64,000 bases of DNA from Gelidibacter mesophilus DSM 14095 (GTDB taxonomy: Bacteria; Bacteroidota; Bacteroidia; Flavobacteriales; Flavobacteriaceae), in NCBI RefSeq assembly GCF_000423005.1, contig NZ_AUHD01000008.1, positions 124,001-188,000 on the forward strand, in the 5' to 3' direction. The translations under genes were made by a program, and so were the position numbers. This document shows, piece after piece, positions 45,378 through 53,618 of the stretch. The notes beneath the pieces are model-generated. The model worked only from the letters and a program-made list of their open reading frames with translations. It did not search any database and was not told where the DNA came from. Position 1 is the first letter of the stretch, and each line of letters opens with the position of its first letter.

Positions 45378-46632
45378 AGTCAAATATTGAAAATATAATC
45401 AAAAAGAAAGGAAAAGCGATAACCCCCCATTGCCTATTTAAAATTGATTCAGTAATAAAACCCAAAAAAAAGATATTTGTTATCAAAAACAAATATAATT
45501 TGGTGACAGAAGACTTATAGGCAAAATAGAAAATGAAACCTAACAGAATTAAACCCATTGGACCAACATATAATAAGGTATCTAAGTATTGATTGTGGGC
45601 ATTGTATTTATTATAATAAGCCAAATAAAATTTATCTTTTTTAAATTGGTTTATTAGGGCCTGCTTGCCATCGCCAACGCCATATCCAATAACCGGTCTT
45701 TTTGCTATACCATTTATAGCACTCCTCCATTTCTTTACACGTAATGAGGTACTTCCAAAATCATCTTTGTAAAATGCTTCTTTGTATGAAAACGCTTCAA
45801 AAAATCGCGTCTTCGTTACAGGATTAATTAAACTGACTAAAAGTATAAAGGACGCACATAACGTAATTCCAAGGAGTTTTTTGGAAAGTCTTAAATCTTC
45901 AAAAAATAAAATGAAAATAACAAAATTTAGAGCAAAAATTAGAATTTGCCATCTTGAGGCTGTGAGTAATATTAAAACGCTTAATACTATGAGCTTAAAA
46001 TAATAATATTTGATTTGTTTTATCTTCTTAAGAAAGAACAAAAAAACAATTCCTATGTTAGTAAAAAGCCCTAAATAAATAGGCTGGATGACCAAAGGGG
46101 ATGTGAAATTATCATAAACAAAATACCAGTAATTGAAATAGCTATATTTATCTTTCGGCACTTCTAGCCCTTGTAATCTTTGATAAACATACTCAATGGA
46201 ATAGCCCTCATTCCAATTCTTATAAAAGGCAATGAAAACTAACAGAAAAAAAATACAACATAAAAAGCTTATGAAAATATTTGAAATAAAGGATAAGCTT
46301 ATCTCTTTCCTGGAAATGAACAATGGAAGTATAGGAATAATTAAAAGCGGGAATGACTGACTAACATAAGCAATTCCATTATTTAAATCTTTGGAATAGA
46401 TTAAAGACACGACTAGAATTACAAAATAAAGAATAAATGTTATAGAAATATTAGTGATATTATCCTTGTAAAAAGTTTGCTTATTTCTCAGATATCTAAT
46501 TAGAACAAAAACAAAGAGCAGCCCAATAAAAATTGGATTTAATATAAGCGGCGGTATTATAAAAGTTATTATTATTAACGCCACTAAAATATTTACAACC
46601 CCAATATTTTTTAATTTAGAAATCATTTCCAT
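45358..46632 (-). CDS. O-antigen ligase/polymerase family protein
   Basis: 424 aa, about 12 helices. The periplasmic loop and RPVIGYGVGDGKQALI...NAHNQYLDTLLYVGPMGL segments match the O-antigen ligase (Wzy_C/WaaL) family signature H/N-rich motif NAHNQYLD. It may ligate or polymerise the glycan. It overlaps the DUF1972 glycosyltransferase by 17 bases. Confidence 0.85.
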   Translation of the reverse strand: MEMISKLKNIGVVNILVALIIITFIIPPLILNPIFIGLLFVFVLIRYLRNKQTFYKDNITNISITFILYFVILVVSLIYSKDLNNGIAYVSQSFPLLIIPILPLFISRKEISLSFISNIFISFLCCIFFLLVFIAFYKNWNEGYSIEYVYQRLQGLEVPKDKYSYFNYWYFVYDNFTSPLVIQPIYLGLFTNIGIVFLFFLKKIKQIKYYYFKLIVLSVLILLTASRWQILIFALNFVIFILFFEDLRLSKKLLGITLCASFILLVSLINPVTKTRFFEAFSYKEAFYKDDFGSTSLRVKKWRSAINGIAKRPVIGYGVGDGKQALINQFKKDKFYLAYYNKYNAHNQYLDTLLYVGPMGLILLGFIFYFAYKSSVTKLYLFLITNIFFLGFITESILNRQWGVIAFPFFLIIFSIFDYETIEN

Positions 46633-47734
46633 AAAGTTTAGACATCAAAAAAGTCTCATACTGAGAGTTGATATAGTTCCAATTGAAATTGGTATTTATT
46701 TCATCTATGTTATGGGATTTATAGAGCTCTTTATATTTTTTATAAACTGAATCATTATCAATAATGTGTTCTACATCTGTAGAATTGTTAAAATATAATG
46801 CATTGCCTTTTAAAATACTTTTGTTGAAAACATTATCATTTGCAACAATTAACGCGCCTGATGCCATTGCTTCTAGCAAAGAAGGATTTGTCCCTCCAAC
46901 GGAATGACCATGAAAATAAAGTTTTGAATAATATCTCAAATTATTCAAATGGTTTAAATTATAAACTCCTCCAATGAATTTTATATGTTTTTGGTCTTTG
47001 TATTTCTCCTTTAAATAGGCTCCAAATTTATTAACATCATGTTTACCGATAACTAGAAATAAATCCTTTGTTTTAGCAGCGCTTACACCATCTAAAATAA
47101 CCTCAATATTGTTTTCAGGTTCCAATCTTGCTATCAACATGTTGTACTGACCAGCTTTTACTTTGTATTGCTCTAAAACAGTCTCTGAAGGTTGTTCAAA
47201 TACATCAGCTCCATAAGCAATGTAGGTGGATTCTTTTTTATAAGCATCTCTAATATATTGTTGTATTCCAATGGAGTCTGAGATTAGGAAATCACTATTA
47301 AAAATAGCTAACCCTTCTGCATATTTTAAAAATTTTCTAACTGGTTTTTGATATTTTGATCTCTTCCATTCCAAACCATCCATGTTAGTAATTACTAAAG
47401 AGGTCTTTGGCATTAATTTGCTCCACACGGAACTGCTTGTATACCCTAATTGGAGAATGATATCATAGTGTTCTTTTCTGCAGTGCATCACACAGTTAAG
47501 ATCATATATAAATTGCCCTGCAGTACCAATGTTATTTTCAGGATCCTTTTTATGAATTATTTTTACCCCATTCCACTCTTCAAGTTGATAAGGATGGGTA
47601 TGTGAATTAAAAACACTTACATCGTGTCCTTTATCAACCATATAAAGTGAAAAATACTCAGCAAATTGCTCAAATCCTCCATGATTATTTGGCACACCTC
47701 TAGTCCCTAATATAATTAGCTTCATTTTTTTCAT
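46616..47734 (-). CDS. DUF1972-type glycosyltransferase
   Basis: 372 aa. GT-B protein whose N-terminal ILGTRGVPNNHGGFEQFAEYF is the DUF1972 signature; C-terminal GHSVGGTNPSLLEAMASG is the donor-site block. DUF1972 enzymes include rhamnosyltransferases; given the rfb genes downstream this is attractive but inferred. Start at 47734 gives two possible ATGs three codons apart. Confidence 0.85.
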   Translation of the reverse strand: MKKMKLIILGTRGVPNNHGGFEQFAEYFSLYMVDKGHDVSVFNSHTHPYQLEEWNGVKIIHKKDPENNIGTAGQFIYDLNCVMHCRKEHYDIILQLGYTSSSVWSKLMPKTSLVITNMDGLEWKRSKYQKPVRKFLKYAEGLAIFNSDFLISDSIGIQQYIRDAYKKESTYIAYGADVFEQPSETVLEQYKVKAGQYNMLIARLEPENNIEVILDGVSAAKTKDLFLVIGKHDVNKFGAYLKEKYKDQKHIKFIGGVYNLNHLNNLRYYSKLYFHGHSVGGTNPSLLEAMASGALIVANDNVFNKSILKGNALYFNNSTDVEHIIDNDSVYKKYKELYKSHNIDEINTNFNWNYINSQYETFLMSKLYGNDF

Positions 47735-48908
47735 AAATCATCATGTAAAATAGATATAGTAAGAGAATTGGATAATAATAGTAGAAGCCATTAAAAAAAG
47801 CTGACAACCAAAAGCTAGAAAAAGCCAAAAATATAAAAATATTACTCTTTATAATGACTTTGTGTCGTTTATAAATATTTATGAATAAGATGAAATATAG
47901 AATTAGTGGTATAATTCCATAGGAATACGAAATACTCAAAAAATCATTATGAAACCAAATACTGTTGAAGGTATTCTTAAGATTTGCTTCAATAGAAGAA
48001 TTAAAGCCACGCCCAAAAAGAACATCAATTAAATTAAATGTTTTGATTTCCTTCCACCAAGAAGACCAAATTATCACTCTTGAGAGCCTACTAAAGTTTG
48101 ATAAAATTGTTTTAACAACTGTAAGATATTGGTAAATAATAGTGTTGCTAAACACTATTAAAACCTTATCTATATATATAATAACCAAGGTCCCTAAAGT
48201 AGCCAAAGGAATAAGAAATTTTAAAAACTTTACCTTAAAATAGTACATCGCTAATCCTAATATCATTACAACAATAGGTGTTCTGGATCCTGTTAAGAGT
48301 ATTATGGTAGCTAAAGGAAGCACCGTAATAATATACCTAAGGCTTGATGCTCCATACGTTTTATATTTATTCAAAAAGTATAACAATAGAAACATAAAAA
48401 AATAAGATGCTATATGTGCTTTTCTAAAAAAGCCCTGCCTATAAGATCTACTAAACTCTATGTCTGTGGTCTCGTACCCCATAGTATTACCCCATAAATT
48501 TTGATCAAAACCAAGATAAGTTGATAAAAACAAGAGGAGTGAGATAATTAAAAAAAAATTAATCAGTTTTTTATTTGACGTTATACTTTCAGCACTTTTG
48601 CCATAACCATAAAAGTAAAAAGCACCAAAAAAGGAAATTATAAACAAATAATCAGATAACGACTCTTTATAGAATCCATATCTTAGAAAATTAAGTATTA
48701 ACGAAACAGTAAAAAAAAGGACAACAATTAAAAAAGATTGATATTTTTTGATCGAAAAAAAACCAGGAATTAAAAATGAGCAGAATAAAAAAATAAGTGA
48801 TATTACAAACAGAGGAATATTGTAAAAATAATTCACCACACTATCCAAGACAAAAACGAAAACATATACAAAAAAAATTATCGATCTTTTATCTAATGAC
48901 ATTAGCAT
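47700..48908 (-). CDS. O-antigen polymerase-like protein (Wzy candidate 2)
   Basis: 402 aa with about 11 transmembrane helices, including a periplasmic loop with RVIIWSSWWKEIKTFNLIDVLFGRG. GxG-loop and the RSYRQGFFRKAHIASY segment recall Wzy/EpsG-like families. It overlaps its neighbours by 35 and 7 bases, so translation is likely coupled. Confidence 0.7.
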   Translation of the reverse strand: MLMSLDKRSIIFFVYVFVFVLDSVVNYFYNIPLFVISLIFLFCSFLIPGFFSIKKYQSFLIVVLFFTVSLILNFLRYGFYKESLSDYLFIISFFGAFYFYGYGKSAESITSNKKLINFFLIISLLLFLSTYLGFDQNLWGNTMGYETTDIEFSRSYRQGFFRKAHIASYFFMFLLLYFLNKYKTYGASSLRYIITVLPLATIILLTGSRTPIVVMILGLAMYYFKVKFLKFLIPLATLGTLVIIYIDKVLIVFSNTIIYQYLTVVKTILSNFSRLSRVIIWSSWWKEIKTFNLIDVLFGRGFNSSIEANLKNTFNSIWFHNDFLSISYSYGIIPLILYFILFINIYKRHKVIIKSNIFIFLAFSSFWLSAFFNGFYYYYPILLLYLFYMMIYEKNEANYIRD

Positions 48909-49759
48909 ATTTTTTTAATTGCTTTGTCAGGTCTAAACATACTTGAAAGACCTAAGAACCATATTTTTTTTAACCAATTCTTTTCAAAATAATAATTTCT
49001 ATAATATTTTAAATTAAGATAGTTTATAAGTATTTTAAAATTACTCGTTTTAGTTTTAAAAATTTCATCTCTTAGATCGTAAGTTTTTTTTACCGTAGAA
49101 TATGGTAAAGCATTAGAAACACTATTTTCATGAATCCTAACAAAAGTAAGGGTTTCTTTAATACTTTGCGCATTTGCCCCACCCTTTATCATTCTCGCGA
49201 AGATGTCATAATCTTCGGCTGGCACTTGTTTTTGGGAATATTTGTATTTTTTAAAAAGAGTGGTTCTCACCATTATAGTTCCATGCAAAAGGCCATGTTC
49301 TCCTTTTTGATACCTTTTATAGATAAGTTCACCTTTTTCAGGAAAATTTGAAGACCCAACCTTATTTTCTATATTTTCATTAAAGTAAATCACATTAGAA
49401 CCCGTAAGATCAATATCACGGTTTTCATTTAAAAAATTATATTGTTTTTCTATTCTTGTTCGCTCCAATATATCGTCTGGATCAATTCTTAAAATATATT
49501 TTGCGGTTGCTTCTTCAACACCAACATTGAGAGCGTTTGCAAAACCTATATTTTTCTTTAAATCAATTACTTTAAGGTACTCTAAATTATATTTTGACAG
49601 AATGGCCAATGAATCGTCTGTCGAGCCATCATTCACTAAGATAACTTCCTTAACAAGCATACTGGACTCCATGACACTGTTCAAAAACTCCTCCAAATAT
49701 TTACCATTGTTATAATTGGCGCACACAATGGATACATCACAAACCTTCTTATTACTCAT
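48902..49759 (-). CDS. Glycosyltransferase family 2
   Basis: 285 aa. GT-A fold: VSIVCANYNNG (nucleotide site), LVNDGSTDDSL, and the DxD-type LRIDPDDIL. Inverting transferase adding one sugar of the repeat unit. Overlaps the GT-B gene upstream by 8 bases. Confidence 0.9.
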   Translation of the reverse strand: MSNKKVCDVSIVCANYNNGKYLEEFLNSVMESSMLVKEVILVNDGSTDDSLAILSKYNLEYLKVIDLKKNIGFANALNVGVEEATAKYILRIDPDDILERTRIEKQYNFLNENRDIDLTGSNVIYFNENIENKVGSSNFPEKGELIYKRYQKGEHGLLHGTIMVRTTLFKKYKYSQKQVPAEDYDIFARMIKGGANAQSIKETLTFVRIHENSVSNALPYSTVKKTYDLRDEIFKTKTSNFKILINYLNLKYYRNYYFEKNWLKKIWFLGLSSMFRPDKAIKKIC

Positions 49760-50768
49760 AGCTCATATATCTTTTCTTTTGATCCTTATCCATGATATGA
49801 TCAATATAATGATTGATTTTAGGGTTTTTAGAGGTGGTTTTTATGCTTGATAGCACCTTGTGTCCAAAGCTTTCGGCGTAATACAGCAGAGAGGTGTGCA
49901 TCCCGATAACCATAAGTTTTTTTGACTTTAAAAATTCGAGTTCTAAAATAACACTATCATTCAAGCATACTACACTTTCAAACTTTGAGAGGTGTTCAAT
50001 ATAACTTAAAGTTTTCTTTCTAATTTCGTCGTTTTGCTCTGGATGAAACTTTACTAGAAGTTTTTTGTTTTTTGACTTTAAAAGGTCCAATGTGGTTTTG
50101 ATAATAACATAATACTCTTTTTCGCTAATCTTGGTTCTTTCCATAAATGAATCCAAAACAAATACCAAATCACCATCTTCAACTACCGGCGCATACTCAG
50201 CTATTGCTTCTCTATTTATAGCGACTATCTTTTTATTTTCAATAAAAGGAAAACCATTTTCATTTACAGTAATTGCATATTTAAATTTTGCCAAGGGAAA
50301 TGGTCGATAGTGGTTATTCTTTAAAACAAAGCGCTTACTTATCCTACTCGATAGAAATTGAGAAAGCCCTGTTTTTGTGGGTAGATAAAGGGATTCATCA
50401 AATTTATATGCAGTTATACCTTCTTCTATCAAAACTGTGTATTCACACAATTTATGGCTGCTCAAAATTTGAAAAATTGAGTGATTAAACTGAGGTACAT
50501 ATACAGTGAAAGCATCATTATCTACCAACAAATTTATTTGAGCGTCCAATGTTTTAATTTTTCTATTTAAATTAAACAATTTGTTAAGCTTAGAAACTTG
50601 TTCCAAATAATTATAAAAACCTGTAATGTCAAGTGTTATGGACTCTTCTCTTAAAGCATATCTTCTTGAGGTAATAAACTTCACCTCTTCAGATAGCAGT
50701 TTATGCTCAGCAATAAAAAGCTTTGCCATGACATAAGTGATATGGCTGTGAATATAAAAAACGTGCAT
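49752..50768 (-). CDS. Sialyltransferase-like GT-B glycosyltransferase
   Basis: 338 aa, not named with certainty. It carries EEG (residues 115-117) and, about 125 residues later, FHPEQ (HP at 242-243) followed by HTSLLYYAE (291-299). The D/E-D/E-G and HP pair plus a Ser/Thr block is the bacterial sialyl-/polysialyltransferase pattern (CMP-sugar donor GT-B). The neighbouring CMP-sugar synthetase-like gene fits. No signal or membrane segment, so it works at the cytoplasmic face. It overlaps the GT2 gene by 8 bases and is 2 bases from the flippase gene. Confidence 0.6.
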   Translation of the reverse strand: MHVFYIHSHITYVMAKLFIAEHKLLSEEVKFITSRRYALREESITLDITGFYNYLEQVSKLNKLFNLNRKIKTLDAQINLLVDNDAFTVYVPQFNHSIFQILSSHKLCEYTVLIEEGITAYKFDESLYLPTKTGLSQFLSSRISKRFVLKNNHYRPFPLAKFKYAITVNENGFPFIENKKIVAINREAIAEYAPVVEDGDLVFVLDSFMERTKISEKEYYVIIKTTLDLLKSKNKKLLVKFHPEQNDEIRKKTLSYIEHLSKFESVVCLNDSVILELEFLKSKKLMVIGMHTSLLYYAESFGHKVLSSIKTTSKNPKINHYIDHIMDKDQKKRYMSYE

Positions 50769-50770
50769 AT

Positions 50771-52204
50771 TTAGACCTTTTTTAGAAGTTTTTTCAAATT
50801 GAAAAACTTCATTTTATAATTCAATATTAAAAGAACAACCATATAATAAACAATTGCAGAACCCACTACAACCCATTTTATTCCGAAGAATGCGTTGATA
50901 AAATAAAAAGGTAGGTAAAGTACAATGGAAACAAAAATGATTTTAAAATATGTTTTTACAGGAAAATAGTCACTAATTTTAAGTTTCAACTTTTTATTTA
51001 TAAAATAAAATGAGATTGCTATAGTACTCAAACTGGCAATAACAATTGCCCAGGATGCCCCAATAATTCCATATATAGGTATCAATACAATATTTAAAAT
51101 CAAACCAATGATTGCACTAAGCAAAATAATAAAATTAGAGCGTTTTTCTAAACCTATGCTTCCCATAAATACAGAAAATGCCATGACGCTTAAAGAATAT
51201 CTTAATACATATATTTTAAACACCTCTCCCGAAGCTTCAAAACCATCACCATATAAAAATTTAATTAAGGGAATTGCTTCAAAAAAACAGTAAATTAAAA
51301 TTGGCATTAAAAAAAAAGCGCACTTAATAATGGCTTTTTTGGTTTCTAGAGCCAATTCTTTTATTTTGTCTTTCACATTCAATTCAGCAAAAACTGGAAT
51401 TAAGGCAATAAAAAGTGAGCTCGTAATTATATTGACAAAAGGAAGGTTGATGGCCCCGTTCTGATAATAAACAAACTCCGTGGGATTTAACAATGTGGCC
51501 ACTAAATATTTGTCAATATATAAATTAAAAGCCCCAAGAATTACTCCTGTAGTTATAGTCAAGATGTAGATAAATTCATTTTTATTGAAGGCCGCAAAAT
51601 TAATCTTCAGTTCCTTTTTTTCTATGATTACAAAGTTAATTGTTAACCTGAAAATCTCAACACATAATAGTTGAATGAGAATGTTTTCAATACTAAAATT
51701 CCCGAAGATATAATTGTACGTAAAACATCCAACTAAAGTAACAGTCGTAATAATATACAAAAAAAGGTACTTATTTAACTTATCTGTGAGATAATGATAG
51801 TTTGGAAAGATTGTATTGATCAATTTTATAAAAAAAAAAGATACGATTACAAATATAAAGCTTTCGAAAGCTTCATTTTGGAAACTTGTAGCTATAAAGC
51901 CTTTAAGGATAAAAACTAGTGAACAAAGAATAAGTGCAATTGCACTTAACATTAAGAAAAACTTTCCGAACAACAAGTGTTTCTTTTCTGACTCACTGTA
52001 TTTTCCGTAAAAGAAATTTAAAGATAGTGGCATACCAGAAATTAAGGTCACCAAAACTGAAGAAATAAAGATAATTTGCAACAGCTGGCCCAATGCATTC
52101 TTATCTAATAAGAAACGCGACAAAAAAATCGAAATTAATAAAACTTCAAAAGTTCTTATCAAATTCGATAAAGAAAAAAGTACCTTATTATTTAGTCGCA
52201 TCAC
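50771..52204 (-). CDS. Polysaccharide flippase (Wzx)
   Basis: 477 aa, about 14 transmembrane helices, MVF/Wzx-type. It moves undecaprenyl-linked repeat units across the inner membrane. Its start overlaps the HAD gene stop by 4 bases (ATGA). Confidence 0.85.
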   Translation of the reverse strand: MMRLNNKVLFSLSNLIRTFEVLLISIFLSRFLLDKNALGQLLQIIFISSVLVTLISGMPLSLNFFYGKYSESEKKHLLFGKFFLMLSAIALILCSLVFILKGFIATSFQNEAFESFIFVIVSFFFIKLINTIFPNYHYLTDKLNKYLFLYIITTVTLVGCFTYNYIFGNFSIENILIQLLCVEIFRLTINFVIIEKKELKINFAAFNKNEFIYILTITTGVILGAFNLYIDKYLVATLLNPTEFVYYQNGAINLPFVNIITSSLFIALIPVFAELNVKDKIKELALETKKAIIKCAFFLMPILIYCFFEAIPLIKFLYGDGFEASGEVFKIYVLRYSLSVMAFSVFMGSIGLEKRSNFIILLSAIIGLILNIVLIPIYGIIGASWAIVIASLSTIAISFYFINKKLKLKISDYFPVKTYFKIIFVSIVLYLPFYFINAFFGIKWVVVGSAIVYYMVVLLILNYKMKFFNLKKLLKKV

Positions 52205-52815
52205 AAGTTGATGTTTGTGAATGTATTTATATAATGGTCTTTATTTTTAAGGTCACTATTGTTATAGCCATAAAACGTGATGCCATTTGAGGTTGCTGCA
52301 TCAAAATCATTAATTGAATCACCGATTAAACAGGTTAGGCTTTTAGAATAACCATGCTTATTTAAAAGCTCTTGTACCAATATGCTTTTGGGAGTTGGAG
52401 AACCATGGATAGACAAAAAATAACTTGACAATTTTAATTCTTGACACAAAAATCGAAGTTCCTCTTGATCTGATCCAGATACAATATGAAAATTATAAGT
52501 TTTATAATTATTTTCAATGAAATTTACGGCATCTTGAATTAGGTTTTTTGGATGGGTTAATTCAACCCGCATTATATCAGAAAATTTTGCTGCAAAATCA
52601 TGAACCTTTTCTTCAGTAATTTCCTTATTCAAAATATTTTCAAAAAAGTACCGTATTTTGACATACCGCGATAAACCACCATTTGCGCGATGGTATTTTA
52701 TCAGTTGGTTGACTGAATCCTTACCAAACTCTTTGAATATTTCTTTAAAACCAAAATCCCTAACTTCCATGGAGTCTAAAATGACACCGTCAAAGTCCCA
52801 TAAAATATTCTTCAT
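52201..52815 (-). CDS. HAD-superfamily phosphatase
   Basis: 204 aa. Motif I WDFDGVILDS (Asp7, Asp9), motif II VSGSD, motif III Lys in TPKSILV, motif IV GDSINDFDAA. Cap-containing phosphoglycolate-phosphatase-like HAD. By its neighbours it may dephosphorylate a ulosonic acid phosphate in the CMP-sugar pathway, in the role of KdsC; this is inference. Confidence 0.88.
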   Translation of the reverse strand: MKNILWDFDGVILDSMEVRDFGFKEIFKEFGKDSVNQLIKYHRANGGLSRYVKIRYFFENILNKEITEEKVHDFAAKFSDIMRVELTHPKNLIQDAVNFIENNYKTYNFHIVSGSDQEELRFLCQELKLSSYFLSIHGSPTPKSILVQELLNKHGYSKSLTCLIGDSINDFDAATSNGITFYGYNNSDLKNKDHYINTFTNINL

Positions 52816-52821
52816 TGTTTT

Positions 52822-53568
52822 TTATTTGTTATTATCTAATTTTTCGAGAATTTCCCTGACTTTGATTGCATCATCTTGTGTGTCAACCGCAACGGAATCT
52901 GATGATAACTCAAGCATTCTTACTTCATACCCTAATTCTAAAAACCTTAAAATCTCTATATCTTCTTCTTTTTCCAATGGTGATTTTTCTGTCTGCTCCG
53001 CAAATTTGATCAACGTGTTTTTCGGAAATCCATAGACACAGATTTGCCTCCAAGATTTTTGAAAGCTTCTAGATTTATTACCAGGAATGGGTGAACGTGA
53101 CATATATAACAAACGCTTATCAGGCCTAAAAACTACTTTCGGGATTGTTAAGCTGTTATACTGCTCAGCAGTTTCTATAGCTGCATAACCATTAATAATA
53201 TCGTTTGGAAATTGGATAACAGCGCTTATGACCTGTTGTATATCTTCAGGGTTTATTAATGGCTCATCCCCTTGAACATTAATGTAGGATTTTGCTTTGA
53301 TTTTTTGCGCAAATTCAGCCACCCTGTCTGTGCCTGTCAAACAATTAACAGAAGTCATTTCTACATTGATATTATGTTCTAAACAGTATTTGAAAATTCG
53401 GTCATCATCAGTAGCCACATAAATTAAATTTTTATCTACAGCCTTACAGCATTGCTCATAGGTTCTCAATAGCAAACTTTTACCATTTAAATCAATTAAA
53501 GGTTTTCCGGGTAGGCGAGATGATTTATATCGGGCAGGAATTACTATAACAAAATCTTCCATTTTCAA
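52822..53568 (-). CDS. kdsB: CMP-Kdo synthetase-like cytidylyltransferase
   Basis: 248 aa. VIPARYKSSRLPGKPL (CTP-binding), LLMS/MSRSPIPG, QVQGDEPLI-like NVQGDEPLI, and the length fit 3-deoxy-manno-octulosonate cytidylyltransferase. It activates a 2-keto sugar acid as the CMP-sugar. The organism will also need KdsB for LPS Kdo, so this copy may be a paralogue with another substrate; position in the polysaccharide locus with an aldolase favours that. Confidence 0.85.
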   Translation of the reverse strand: MKMEDFVIVIPARYKSSRLPGKPLIDLNGKSLLLRTYEQCCKAVDKNLIYVATDDDRIFKYCLEHNINVEMTSVNCLTGTDRVAEFAQKIKAKSYINVQGDEPLINPEDIQQVISAVIQFPNDIINGYAAIETAEQYNSLTIPKVVFRPDKRLLYMSRSPIPGNKSRSFQKSWRQICVYGFPKNTLIKFAEQTEKSPLEKEEDIEILRFLELGYEVRMLELSSDSVAVDTQDDAIKVREILEKLDNNK

Positions 53569-53618
53569 CTATATCCTAATTAGCATTAAATTGATGAGAA
53601 CGCAAATGACCATGGGTA

